Below the pieces are notes generated by a model. The model was not told the DNA's origin. It searched no databases and worked only from the letters and a program-made list of their open reading frames with translations. From assembly GCA_052034005.1 (NCBI GenBank), contig JBPOJB010000009.1:248001-312000 (forward strand): a DNA stretch of 64,000 nt, read 5' to 3'. A program made the translations under genes and the position numbers. This document shows, in pieces, positions 1-8,255 of this stretch (within the stretch, counting starts at the first letter, position 1; each line of letters starts with the position of its first letter). Source of the stretch: JAAYDI01 sp052034005. Lineage in GTDB: Bacteria; Planctomycetota; Planctomycetia; Pirellulales; Pirellulaceae.

Positions 1-253
1 ACGCGCCGTCGAGAATCACCACCGAGCGGGTCATGCCCTTTTCCTTGTACAGCTTCTGGCCCGCCTGCATCTCCTGTTGAGCGTCGGGGGAGAGCGGCTT
101 GAGCGTGCGCATATCCACGAACACACCGAAGCCGGGTTTCATGCGTTCGAGCAACGCCTTGGATTCGGCAACCCACTTGGCCAGCTCCGGCGCCTGCAGG
201 AACCCCCCGAACTCCACCTTCACGCCGTAGGACGTTTTGGCGATACTGTACAT
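1..253 (-). CDS. STAS/SpoIIAA-like protein, 3' end cut off by the window edge
   Basis: The reading frame starts at an ATG at 251-253 (minus strand) and runs off the left edge after about 84 codons. A strong ribosome binding site (AAAGGAGAAA) lies just upstream of the ATG, which fixes the start. The product begins MYSIAKTSYGVKVEFGGFL and contains a short hydrophobic strand followed by FVDMRTLKPLS, a pattern resembling the SpoIIAA-like/STAS family of small cytoplasmic proteins. The family assignment is tentative because the C-terminal half is missing. It is transcribed away from the membrane-protein gene that begins near 482. Confidence 0.6.
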   Translation of the reverse strand, partial: MYSIAKTSYGVKVEFGGFLQAPELAKWVAESKALLERMKPGFGVFVDMRTLKPLSPDAQQEMQAGQKLYKEKGMTRSVVILDGA

Positions 254-481
254 CGTTCGTTTCTCCTTTCCCAAGTACCTACGGCGCGCCGCAGCGCCTG
301 GCAAGCGATCCGGCAGCCGAATTCCCCAGAAAAGAGGCTGCGCAGGCCACGAAAAAACGCGCAACTCGAACCAATCGGTGCGAGCCTCACGGCAGTTCGA
401 CGTCGCCGCTCGGTGATTGACGGGATTCGCGCACTGGGACAAGATATGGGCTGTAGGCCGAGGGCCTGCCATTACGGACGC

Positions 482-952
482 ATGCGAGTTATGGAACATG
501 TCGCGACCTATACGGAGCGTCTGCTGGAAGTCCAGCGGCACTTCACGCTCTACGCGGATCGAGTCGTCGTGCAAGCACGCTGGTACCTGTTCCGCAGGTT
601 CGAGCATGTCGTGCCGCTGGCGTCGCTCAGAGGCGAAACGCAGCCACTGACGATCCGCTATCGCCTGTATCGGCGGGCCAGCTGGGTCCTGGCGGTCGGC
701 GCCCTGGCCTTTGCCGTGTGCTATTACGAGCAGAGGAATGCGGCGCTGGGGATCGTCGGATGGATCGCCCTGGGCGTCACGATCCTGGGAGCCCTGCTGA
801 CCGTTCTGACCTACCCTCACCGTCGGATCCGGTTCGTGCGTTTCCCATCCCGTTCCGGCCGCCCGGGGCTGGACATCGGCTGCGCCGGCAACAGCGAGCA
901 GGCGTTCGAGGACTTCGTAGCTCAGGTCCGGCGTCAGATTGCCAAGGCGTAG
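482..952 (+). CDS. Small membrane protein, two predicted TM helices, unknown function
   Basis: This frame encodes 156 residues from the ATG at 482; a second in-frame ATG at 491 is equally possible and neither has a strong ribosome binding site. About 60 N-terminal residues are polar and are followed by a helix near residues 65-82 (ASWVLAVGALAFAVCYYE) and a second near 87-108. A basic stretch (YPHRRIRFVRF) and a soluble C-terminal tail follow. The arrangement resembles small PH-like or YcxB-like membrane proteins, but I do not recognise a named family. The longer upstream extension of the frame overlaps the divergent neighbour and is not coding-like. Confidence 0.5.
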   Translation: MRVMEHVATYTERLLEVQRHFTLYADRVVVQARWYLFRRFEHVVPLASLRGETQPLTIRYRLYRRASWVLAVGALAFAVCYYEQRNAALGIVGWIALGVTILGALLTVLTYPHRRIRFVRFPSRSGRPGLDIGCAGNSEQAFEDFVAQVRRQIAKA

Positions 953-969
953 TCCGACACGTCTGACGG

Positions 970-1007
970 CCTCCCTCCCTGCAAGATCACGATCCGCTGG
1001 AGGGAGG
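970..1007. terminator. Possible bidirectional terminator hairpin
   Basis: CCTCCCTCC at 970-978 pairs perfectly with GGAGGGAGG at 999-1007 across a 20-nt loop. It lies between two convergent genes, 18 nt after one stop codon and 54 nt before the other. There is no clear U-tract, so factor-independent termination is uncertain. Confidence 0.35.
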
Positions 1008-1060
1008 TGCACCGCACCTCACGTCAGCTCATCGCACCTGACCGCGCGGGGCGAATCAGG

Positions 1061-1978
1061 CTATTGGGCTGTGCGCTGTTCAATGATGTCGATCAGCTCG
1101 AAAGGACGCTCGTAACCGTTCTCCACGGCGATCTCGCGCAGCGTCTGCCCGCTTCGCAACGTGATCCCTTGCGCGTGCAGGCGCGCCTCGACCTCCTGGA
1201 CATCGAGGCCGCGCGATTCACAATACTCGGTCAGGGTCATGCGTCCGGGGCCGCCGCCGCCGCCACCGCCCCCACGGCCTGCTGCCGGGCGCTGGCCGGG
1301 CCTGCCGGCGCCCTCGGAGGGTCCGCTCTCATCACGCGGGCCCCGTTTCCCGCCGCGCGCGGGAGCGTCTTGGAGCAGTTCATAGAGTCGCTGGGCGGAC
1401 AGGCCGTTGCGGGCTGCCAGTTCACCGGCCACGGCCGTGGGCGAAACGCCCTGCAGGCTCCTGCGGTTCAGCCGCTCAAGGGCAGTCTCCAGCGGCACGC
1501 CGGCAGTCTCCGCCAACTCCTGCACCGTCAGCAGTTCGGCGTGTGGGATGGGAGCCGCCGTGCGCGGATCCTCCCAGCTCCGCTTGATCCGCTCGCTGAA
1601 GGCCAGCAGCGTGGCAAACGGCGGCAGGTCCGCGCGTGTACCGGCGAACACCAGGCCGGCGATGACCACTGCCACCAGCCATTCCCAGCGGAAGCCCAGG
1701 CGGCGTGTGACCCGGTTGCGGAAGTAGCTGAGAAGCTGGCGGAAATTGAACACTGTGTGGAGCAGGCCGCCGACGACGAACAGGACTGCGAACCAGACGT
1801 GCAGGTCCGACCACTCGTGTTTGGTATAGCCGAGCATGCGCCAGCCGGTCCAGTTCGCCACGCGCCCCGGCGGGGAGAACAACAGAATGGTGCCGCTCAG
1901 TATCATGACGATGAACGTCAGGCTGATCAGCACGGATGTCGTGGCTCGCCAGGAAAACTGTCGCTTGTGGTCCGACAT
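1061..1978 (-). CDS. DUF4405-type membrane protein with duplicated C-terminal helical module
   Basis: The protein has 305 residues and starts at an ATG preceded by GGAGGAGG. The N-terminal third carries TM helices near residues 13-34, 59-82 and 97-115. The segment HEWSDLHVWFAVLF...LLHTVFNF is typical of DUF4405/cytochrome-b-like membrane domains, whose histidines may ligate heme. The C-terminal half is soluble: a module beginning LTVQELAETAGV (about 155-205) and a second beginning MTLTEYCESRGLDV (about 250-302) share the same layout. They are separated by a Gly/Arg-rich linker containing a run of glycines. In this family I expect a redox or cation-linked membrane role, but no partner cytochrome is adjacent. 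It lies downstream of the ThuA gene on the same strand, about 100 nt away. Confidence 0.65.
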   Translation of the reverse strand: MSDHKRQFSWRATTSVLISLTFIVMILSGTILLFSPPGRVANWTGWRMLGYTKHEWSDLHVWFAVLFVVGGLLHTVFNFRQLLSYFRNRVTRRLGFRWEWLVAVVIAGLVFAGTRADLPPFATLLAFSERIKRSWEDPRTAAPIPHAELLTVQELAETAGVPLETALERLNRRSLQGVSPTAVAGELAARNGLSAQRLYELLQDAPARGGKRGPRDESGPSEGAGRPGQRPAAGRGGGGGGGGPGRMTLTEYCESRGLDVQEVEARLHAQGITLRSGQTLREIAVENGYERPFELIDIIEQRTAQ

Positions 1979-2080
1979 GGGTGTCGTATCCTCCTCCGAT
2001 AGACTGTCGCTGCGCGTCTCGAGGTTCGTGCCCAGGCTCGCCAGAGGCGGCCGCGGCGGTCGGTTCCAGGTGACGCCGGC

Positions 2081-2824
2081 TCAGGCGCCGGCGGCCCACA
2101 GCGCGCCGCGGAGCAGCAGGGTCTGGAACATCTCCTGCTCGCACGCCTTGGGGTCGTGCCCCAACGCGCTGTAAAACACGCGGCCCTTGCCCCAGTCCTT
2201 GGTCCACAAAACGGGCATCAGGCGACCCTGGTACAAGGCGTTGGCCAGCACGTTCACGCGCGGATCGTAATCGAGAATATACTGCTCATCGGTGATCATG
2301 AATTCGGTGATGCCCTGCGTGATCGGGCTGTCGCTCGGGACGACGCTGACCTGGTACTCGCGATAGTGCGGGTGCGTCACGAAATAGCCGCCGACCAGCG
2401 CGCGGTAGTCGGGATCCCCGCGGAAGGAGTCCGCGCCGGAGTGGCAGGTCACGAACCCGTTGCCGGCGGCGATGTGGTTGAGCAGTCCGCGCTTCTGCGC
2501 GTCCGACAGCTCGTCCACCGTCCAGTAGAACACCACCAGCTTGAACGGGGCGATCCGCTCGGGCGTCAAGGCGTCCAGATCGTCCTGGACGCGCGTGACG
2601 GCGAACCGGCCCGACTTCTCCAGCACCGATTGCATGATGTCGCCGATCGCCTTGCCGTCGTGGATCGGACCACCTGTCAACAGCAGGGTCTTGATCGGTT
2701 CCGGCTGAGCCGCCGGCGGGCTTGCGGCGTGCGCCACCCACGGTGTGAACCCAGCGACCGCGCAGGCGGCGGCAAGCATGGCGAAGGCTGCGACTCTGGC
2801 AGCGAGGGAAGACGGCTTGTTCAT
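2081..2824 (-). CDS. ThuA-like domain protein, exported
   Basis: The protein has 247 residues. The start is the ATG at 2822-2824, preceded by GAGAGGG, and it opens a classical signal peptide ending near WVAHAASPP. The mature part begins with KTLLLTGGPIHDGK and continues through FKLVVFYWTVDELSD, GNGFVTCHSGADSF and KGRVFYSALGHD. These are hallmarks of the ThuA family, a glutamine-amidotransferase-like fold found in sugar-utilisation loci. Planctomycetes carry many exported ThuA proteins next to MocA-type oxidoreductases, and a MocA gene lies divergently upstream here. The biochemical reaction of exported ThuA proteins is not established. Upstream in-frame ATGs give a polar extension without signal-peptide character. 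Confidence 0.85.
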   Translation of the reverse strand: MNKPSSLAARVAAFAMLAAACAVAGFTPWVAHAASPPAAQPEPIKTLLLTGGPIHDGKAIGDIMQSVLEKSGRFAVTRVQDDLDALTPERIAPFKLVVFYWTVDELSDAQKRGLLNHIAAGNGFVTCHSGADSFRGDPDYRALVGGYFVTHPHYREYQVSVVPSDSPITQGITEFMITDEQYILDYDPRVNVLANALYQGRLMPVLWTKDWGKGRVFYSALGHDPKACEQEMFQTLLLRGALWAAGA

Positions 2825-3151
2825 CGCGGTTGACCCTCTCGAAAGGACTACGGGACACTGTGCATCGACCGTCATCATGGCCCGCCCGGACCGGCCCGTC
2901 AACCTGGCGCGCGTTGCGGCACGGCCCCCGCGTGCCGTCCCGATGACAAAGGTGTGTCATAGTGCGGCCTGCCACGCGGCGGGGAGGCGGCGGCGGAGCG
3001 GCCGGCGGCCGCGCCCGGTCATCGGTCGGCGCCGGCTAGTTGCAGCTGATTCCCGCGGGCGGTAAGTTGGTAGCGATGAGGCATCCGACGTACCGAGGGT
3101 TGCGGCCCTGGGTCTGAGCCACGGGAAACCCAGCAGGTGGAGGACTGAACG
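2825..3151. other. Divergent intergenic region between ThuA and MocA genes
   Basis: This 327-nt spacer holds no convincing gene. It contains a dyad ATGACA (2943-2948) / TGTCAT (2955-2960) suitable for a dimeric regulator. A CTGGGT (3108-3113) / ACCCAG (3128-3133) hairpin lies close to the MocA start codon. No convincing -35/-10 pair was found on either strand. Confidence 0.6.
2943..2960. promoter_or_regulatory. Candidate operator dyad ATGACA-N6-TGTCAT
   Basis: Six-base arms are perfect inverted repeats separated by 6 nt. The position is between two divergently transcribed genes and could serve both. No nearby regulator gene identifies the binding protein. Confidence 0.3.
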
Positions 3152-4504
3152 ATGAGCGATCGCAGAGGGAAGTATTCGCGTCGCACCTTTGTGAAGGCGG
3201 CCGGGGCCGCCGCCGCCGCGGGCTGGGCGATGCCCACGGTGGTCAACTCAGGGGTGTTGGCGGCCGGGCGGGCGGGCGCGAACGAACGGCTGACGTTCGC
3301 GTTCATCGGGGTGGGCGGCATGGGCAGCTACCACTTGAACGACCTGAAAACATGGGTGGATCGCGGCGAGGCGAACATCGCGGCCGTCTGCGACGTGGAC
3401 GAGGGCCGGCTGGCCGGCGCGGCGCGTGCCGCCGGATCACAGGTTGATGTGTACCGCGACTACCGATACGTGCTCGAGCGACGCGACATCGACGCCGTGA
3501 TCATCGCGACGCCCGACCACCTGCACGCCGTGCAGACGGTGCACGCGGCGGAGAGCGGCAAGCATGTGTACGTGGAGAAGCCGGCCTGTTGCACGATTGC
3601 CGAGGGCAAGGCGATGATCGAAGCGTGCAACCGCAACCGGATCGCGGTGCAAGTCGGCTCGCAGGGCCGCAGCCAGCCGGAAGCGTATCTCGCGCACCGC
3701 TACCTGGCCAACGGCAACATCGGCAAGGTCCAGCGCGTCGATTGCTGGCACTATGCCAGCCCGGAAGGCGGCACCGAGCCGGACTGCGATCCGCCGCCGG
3801 GTTTCGATTGGGACCTGTGGCTGGGCCCGCTGCGCTGGCGCCCGTACAACCCCGGCTACGCGCCCGGCACGTTCCGCTGGCTGATGGAGTCGGGCGGCGG
3901 CCAGATCCGCGACCGGGGCGCGCACGTGATGAGCTGCGCGATGTGGTGGATGGGCGCGGACGGGACCGGGCCGGTCGAGGTCGAGGCGACCGGTGAAGCG
4001 CCGCGCAAAGGGCTGTGGGACTCGGCCGTCCACATCCGCGTCACCTACACCTTCAAGAATCCGGACTGGGTGCTCACCTGGAACCAGCCGGGTGAGCCGA
4101 TCCCGCCGGAAGAGCGCGACGGCACGGAACCGGGCGGCGAGATCTCGCGACCGGGCTACGGTGCCCTGTACACGGGGACCAACGGCACGTTCCACCATTG
4201 GGGCGGAGACGGCGGGACCTGGGCCGAACTCAAGGCGCGCCAGTGGCAGCCTGGTCCCGGCGCGATCGACGTGTACCGCAGCCCCGGCCACAAGGAGGAT
4301 TGGTTCGAGGGGATCCGAACCGGGCGCAAGACCATCATGAATGTGGAGGCGGGCGCGGACGTCGCCATCCTCACGGTGCTGGGCAACCTCGCCTTCCTGT
4401 TGGGACGCAAGCTGCATTGGGACCCCAGCAAGCGGGAGATTGTGGGCGACGAGTTTGCGCGGCGCCTGATGGATCGGCCGCAGCGGTACCCGTACGTGAT
4501 CTAG
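3152..4504 (+). CDS. Gfo/Idh/MocA family oxidoreductase, Tat-exported
   Basis: The protein has 450 residues. The start ATG follows GGTGGAGGA. The N-terminus contains the twin-arginine motif SRRTFVKAAG and an Ala-rich h-region, so export through Tat in a folded state is predicted. A Rossmann motif FIGVGGMGSYH begins near residue 50, followed by the family strand IDAVIIATPDHLH near 110-122 and the EKP motif (KHVYVEKPACC) near 132-142, whose lysine is the usual catalytic base. C-terminal residues carry the planctomycete-type WDLWLGP and RDRGAHVMSC segments. The family oxidises or reduces sugars and inositols using NAD(P); the substrate cannot be predicted here. The gene is followed at 62 nt by a HEAT-like gene and then a DUF4091 gene in the same direction. 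Confidence 0.9.
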   Translation: MSDRRGKYSRRTFVKAAGAAAAAGWAMPTVVNSGVLAAGRAGANERLTFAFIGVGGMGSYHLNDLKTWVDRGEANIAAVCDVDEGRLAGAARAAGSQVDVYRDYRYVLERRDIDAVIIATPDHLHAVQTVHAAESGKHVYVEKPACCTIAEGKAMIEACNRNRIAVQVGSQGRSQPEAYLAHRYLANGNIGKVQRVDCWHYASPEGGTEPDCDPPPGFDWDLWLGPLRWRPYNPGYAPGTFRWLMESGGGQIRDRGAHVMSCAMWWMGADGTGPVEVEATGEAPRKGLWDSAVHIRVTYTFKNPDWVLTWNQPGEPIPPEERDGTEPGGEISRPGYGALYTGTNGTFHHWGGDGGTWAELKARQWQPGPGAIDVYRSPGHKEDWFEGIRTGRKTIMNVEAGADVAILTVLGNLAFLLGRKLHWDPSKREIVGDEFARRLMDRPQRYPYVI

Positions 4505-4565
4505 GCGTCGGCGCGTGGCGACATATCGGGACTTGAAGCATCCAATTCCGAACGAGGATTCGATC

Positions 4566-5132
4566 ATGGAACCGTTGACTCTCGAATTGCTGATCCGGAA
4601 CATCCAGAGTGACGACGATGCCGTGCGTGCAGCCGCGCGGGACGGGGCAGGCCCGGTGGGGGCCCCGGCCATCGGGCCGCTGGCGGAAATCGCGGCGACC
4701 GGCGGCCTGGAAGTCGCGCGGGCGGCGGTCCGGGCGATGCAGAACATCGTGTACTATGCGGGCCGCCCCGGGGCCGGAGATGAGGCGACGGCGGTCGCCA
4801 ACGAACTGGTCCAATTGATCACCGCGGACCCGCCGTTGCAGTTGCGGCGGGACGTGCTGTGGATGACCTGGCAGATCGCCGGCGCGCAGGCGGTGCCGGC
4901 TGCCGCCGCGCTGTTGACTCATCCGGAGTTGTTCGAGGACGCGCGGATGTGCCTGGAAGGGCTCCCGGTGGAGGAAGCGGTTGCGGCGCTCCGGGCCGCC
5001 CTGGCCGCCGCCCCCGAGGCCCGGAAGCCGGCCCTGGCCCATTCGCTCCGCAAGCGAGGTGTCGCGGTGCCGGATGTTCCCGACCTGCGACTGGTGCCCG
5101 TCAAAAAGACGAAGGTTGCGCCGGTGAACTGA
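4566..5132 (+). CDS. HEAT-repeat-like helical protein
   Basis: The protein has 188 residues. The ATG at 4566 is chosen over one at 4515 because GAGGA lies at the right distance upstream. The sequence is wholly helical, with alternating short helices such as DDDAVRAAARDGAGPVGAPA and LQLRRDVLWMTWQIAG, matching HEAT/armadillo-like scaffold repeats at low stringency. No signal peptide or catalytic motif is visible. It lies between the MocA and DUF4091 genes and is probably co-transcribed with both; an adaptor role is only inference. Confidence 0.65.
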   Translation: MEPLTLELLIRNIQSDDDAVRAAARDGAGPVGAPAIGPLAEIAATGGLEVARAAVRAMQNIVYYAGRPGAGDEATAVANELVQLITADPPLQLRRDVLWMTWQIAGAQAVPAAAALLTHPELFEDARMCLEGLPVEEAVAALRAALAAAPEARKPALAHSLRKRGVAVPDVPDLRLVPVKKTKVAPVN

Positions 5133-5192
5133 CGGATGGCTCGGGCGCTGAGCGGGTTCATTGCCCGGCGTCCGCGGTGGGGAGGTGATCGT

Positions 5193-6797
5193 ATGCGCTG
5201 GTCGATTCCGGCACTGCTGCTGGGTCTCTCGCAGCTCAGTGCGTTGATGGGGCAGGAGCCTGTGGTGTGGGTGGCTTCGCCGTGGGAACATGTGTTGCGC
5301 GACTCGCCGCCGGGCGAGGCGCGCTCGGCCCAGCTCGTCGCCGCGCGCAATGAGTTCGAGCCGTTCCGCGTCCTGATTCGCGCCGGCACAGAGGGGCTGG
5401 CCGACGTCCAGGTCCACGCCAGCGCGTTGACCGGGCCGGCCGGGCAGATCGGTGCCGAGCACGTCACGCTGTCCCGGGAACATTACATTCATGTCTTTCG
5501 TCCCAGTCCCGCCTCCCGGGCGCCGACCGGCTGGTACCCGGACGCCTTGATTCCATTTGCGGGCGGCGACCCGCAGCGGCGTGCGGCGGCCAAGTGCCCC
5601 GCGGCCCCCTTCGCGGTCGCGCCCGGCGAGAACCAGGGCGTGTGGGTCGACCTGTATGTGCCACGCGACGCCGCGCCGGGGGAGTACTCGGGCACGCTCA
5701 CCGTGACGGCCGCCGGCGCGCAGCTGAGCACCATCCCTGTGGCGGTCCGCGTGCTGCCGTTCGCCTTGCCCGATACGATGGCCGTGCGGAGCAACTTCGG
5801 AGACCTGGGAGGCAGACTGGCGCGTCATCTCGGCATGGATGCCGGTTCTCGCGCCTTCGCCGCCGTGGAGGACGAGTATATCGACATGCTGTTGGCGCAT
5901 CGCGCCATCCCGTCGTCGTTGGGCCGGATCTGGCCGCGCTGGTCACCCGGCGAGGGCATCGACGACAGCCGCAGCGGAGAGCGTCTGCGGGCGATGGTCG
6001 AAGACCGCCATGTCAACGCGCTGTGCGTTCCGTTTGCGTATCGCGACGAGCCGGAGAGATGCCGCGCGTACCTGAGCGACCTGGCCGACTACTTGCGCGG
6101 CAAAGGCTGGCTGGACCTGGCGTACATCTACCTGGAAGACGAGCCGAACAATGCGGAGCAATATGAGATCGTGCGGCGCCAGGGCGAGCTGATCCGCGAG
6201 TCCGGCATCCGGCGGCTGTGCACGGAACAGACGGTCACCTCCGACCCGGCGTGGGGCACGTTGTATGGCGCGGTGGATATCTGGTGCCCGCTGTGGTGCC
6301 TGTACGACGAGCCGACCGCACGAGAGCGGCAGGAACTGGGCGAGAAGATCTGGACCTACACGGCGCTGTGTCAGGGCGACGGCCGCGCGCCGTTCTGGCA
6401 GATCGATTTCGCCCCCGTGCATTTCCGCGCGCCGTTCTGGGTGAACTGGCACTACGGCGTGGAAGGGTTCTTGTACTGGTCGAGCATCTACTGGACCGCC
6501 GGCCAGGACCCGTGGGTCGCGCCGCACTTCCGCGATCAGTTCTGGGGTGAAGGGATGTTGCTGTACCCCGGGCAGGATGCGGGACTCAACGGACCTGTAC
6601 CGTCGATCCGGCTCAAGTTGATCCGGGAAGCGATGGAGGACGTCGAGTACATGACGCTGGCGACCGCGCAAGGCCATCGGGCGCAGGTGGATCAGATCGT
6701 GGCGGGCCTCGCACGGTCGTTTACCGACTGGAGTCAGGACCCGGAGGCGTACATGGCCGCGCGGGCAAGACTGGCCGCGCTGATCGCACCGCCGTAG
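5193..6797 (+). CDS. DUF4091 (GH123-like) exported glycoside hydrolase candidate
   Basis: The protein has 534 residues from the ATG at 5193, preceded by GGGGAGGTG. Residues 1-22 form a signal peptide ending near SALMGQE. An N-terminal beta-sandwich contains ARNEFEPFRVLIRAG, the typical opening of DUF4091 proteins. A (beta/alpha)8-like part follows with YLEDEPNN near residue 312; an adjacent Asp-Glu pair is the catalytic arrangement in the related GH123 family. Near the C-terminus LIREAMEDVEYMTLA is the family's closing signature. It is expected to act on a polysaccharide outside the cytoplasm. The short hairpin CCCGCG (6898-6903)/CGCGGG (6907-6912) downstream may separate it from the alcohol dehydrogenase gene. 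Confidence 0.8.
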   Translation: MRWSIPALLLGLSQLSALMGQEPVVWVASPWEHVLRDSPPGEARSAQLVAARNEFEPFRVLIRAGTEGLADVQVHASALTGPAGQIGAEHVTLSREHYIHVFRPSPASRAPTGWYPDALIPFAGGDPQRRAAAKCPAAPFAVAPGENQGVWVDLYVPRDAAPGEYSGTLTVTAAGAQLSTIPVAVRVLPFALPDTMAVRSNFGDLGGRLARHLGMDAGSRAFAAVEDEYIDMLLAHRAIPSSLGRIWPRWSPGEGIDDSRSGERLRAMVEDRHVNALCVPFAYRDEPERCRAYLSDLADYLRGKGWLDLAYIYLEDEPNNAEQYEIVRRQGELIRESGIRRLCTEQTVTSDPAWGTLYGAVDIWCPLWCLYDEPTARERQELGEKIWTYTALCQGDGRAPFWQIDFAPVHFRAPFWVNWHYGVEGFLYWSSIYWTAGQDPWVAPHFRDQFWGEGMLLYPGQDAGLNGPVPSIRLKLIREAMEDVEYMTLATAQGHRAQVDQIVAGLARSFTDWSQDPEAYMAARARLAALIAPP

Positions 6798-7014
6798 GCC
6801 ATCAGGCCGGGTGCCGCTGCGCGCGGGTCCGCGTGCGGTCCGCGGCGGCGCCATCCAGGGGCCGAGTCGTGGTCCCACACGCCGGTGGGCGGGCACGCCC
6901 GCGATTCGCGGGTGGTCGGCCCGAGGTGGTTGCACGGCGCGAGGTCGGGCAGTACGCTGTCGGCCACAGGACGCAGGATTCCGTTGGGAGCAGCCTTACG
7001 AGGAGCTGTTGACG

Positions 7015-8163
7015 ATGTTGAACTTCACTTACCACAATCCCACGAAAATCGTGTTCGGCCGCGAGACCATCGCGCAGCTGGACGAACTCATCCCGGCCGC
7101 GGCGCGGGTGCTGATGACGTATGGTGGCGGCTCGATCAAGCGCAACGGGGTGTACGAGCAGGTGCGGCAGGCCTTGGGCGGCCGCCCGGTCATTGAATTC
7201 GGCGGGATCGAGCCGAATCCGCTCTACGAGACCTGCCTGCGCGCGGTGGAGCTGGGCAAGGCCGAGCGGGTCGATTTCCTGTTGGCCGTCGGTGGCGGCT
7301 CCGTGATCGACGGCACGAAGTTCATCGCCGCCGCGCTCAAGTACTCGGGTGGCGAACCCTGGGACATGTTCAGCGACTGGTCTTTGATCCGCGAGGCGGC
7401 CCCGTTCGGCACCGTGCTCACGCTGCCGGGCACCGGTTCCGAGATGAACGGCGGGTCGGTCGTGAGTCGCCGGGATGGTCAACAGAAGCTGCATTTCATC
7501 AGCCCGCACACGTTCCCGCAGTTCTCGATCCTCGACCCCGAGACAACCTATTCGCTGCCCGCGCGGCAGTTTGGCAACGGCACGGTCGACGCGTTCGTCC
7601 AGGTCCTGGAGCAGTACCTGACCTACCCGGTCGACGCCCCGCTCCAGGATCGCTTTGCCGAGGGGATTATGTTGACGATCCTGGAGGAGGCCCCGAAGGT
7701 GCTGGCCGACCCGCGGCATTACGCGGCGCGTGCGAACCTGATGTGGTGTGCCACGCTGGCCCTCAACGGGCTGATCGCCTGCGGCGTGCCGGAGGACTGG
7801 GCCTCGCACATGATCGGTCACGAATTGACGGCGCTCTACGGCGTGGACCACGGGCGGACGTTGGCGGTGACGATGCCGCGCGTGATGCGGCATCAGCGCA
7901 CGCGCAAGCGGGCGAAACTGCTGCAATACGCCGCGCGGGTCTGGGGCCTGGCCGACGGCGATGAGGAGCTGCGGATCGACGCGGCGATCGAGCGGACTGA
8001 AGCGTTCTTCCGTTCGCTGGGTGTCAGCACGGTGCCGAGCGATCATGGGATCGCGCCGGATGCGCCCCGGCTGGTGGCGCAGCGTTTGGCGGACCGGCAC
8101 ATGCGGTTGGGCGAGCATGAGGCCATCGGTCCGGCCGAGGTCGAGGCGATTCTGCAGCTTTGA
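7015..8163 (+). CDS. yqhD: Iron-containing alcohol dehydrogenase, YqhD/BdhA type
   Basis: The protein has 382 residues, the normal family length. The start ATG follows GAGGAG. It opens with NFTYHNPTKIVFGR and carries the nucleotide-binding stretch GGGSIKRNGVYEQV and GGGSVIDGTKFIA near residues 95-107. The metal-binding region comprises VDAFVQVLEQYLT, ALNGLIACGVPEDWASHMIG and HELTALYGVDHGRTLA; the Asp and three His residues of the family appear conserved. YqhD enzymes are cytoplasmic, NADPH-dependent and reduce a broad range of aldehydes. There is no signal peptide. It lies in line with glycoside hydrolase genes, so it may detoxify aldehydes or serve sugar catabolism; the former is the better-known role. 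Confidence 0.88.
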   Translation: MLNFTYHNPTKIVFGRETIAQLDELIPAAARVLMTYGGGSIKRNGVYEQVRQALGGRPVIEFGGIEPNPLYETCLRAVELGKAERVDFLLAVGGGSVIDGTKFIAAALKYSGGEPWDMFSDWSLIREAAPFGTVLTLPGTGSEMNGGSVVSRRDGQQKLHFISPHTFPQFSILDPETTYSLPARQFGNGTVDAFVQVLEQYLTYPVDAPLQDRFAEGIMLTILEEAPKVLADPRHYAARANLMWCATLALNGLIACGVPEDWASHMIGHELTALYGVDHGRTLAVTMPRVMRHQRTRKRAKLLQYAARVWGLADGDEELRIDAAIERTEAFFRSLGVSTVPSDHGIAPDAPRLVAQRLADRHMRLGEHEAIGPAEVEAILQL

Positions 8164-8255
8164 AGGCCGCCTGCCTGGTGGTGTGCGCGGCCTGTCCCGG
8201 CGATACGGGCGACGCGGGTGCAACGGTCTATTTGAGCGAGACGAGGAGGATCACG

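Noticed and set aside
6898..6912. CCCGCG/CGCGGG hairpin as a terminator of the DUF4091 gene
   Set aside because: The six-base stem lies 100 nt after the stop and has no U-tract; such short G+C palindromes are common here.
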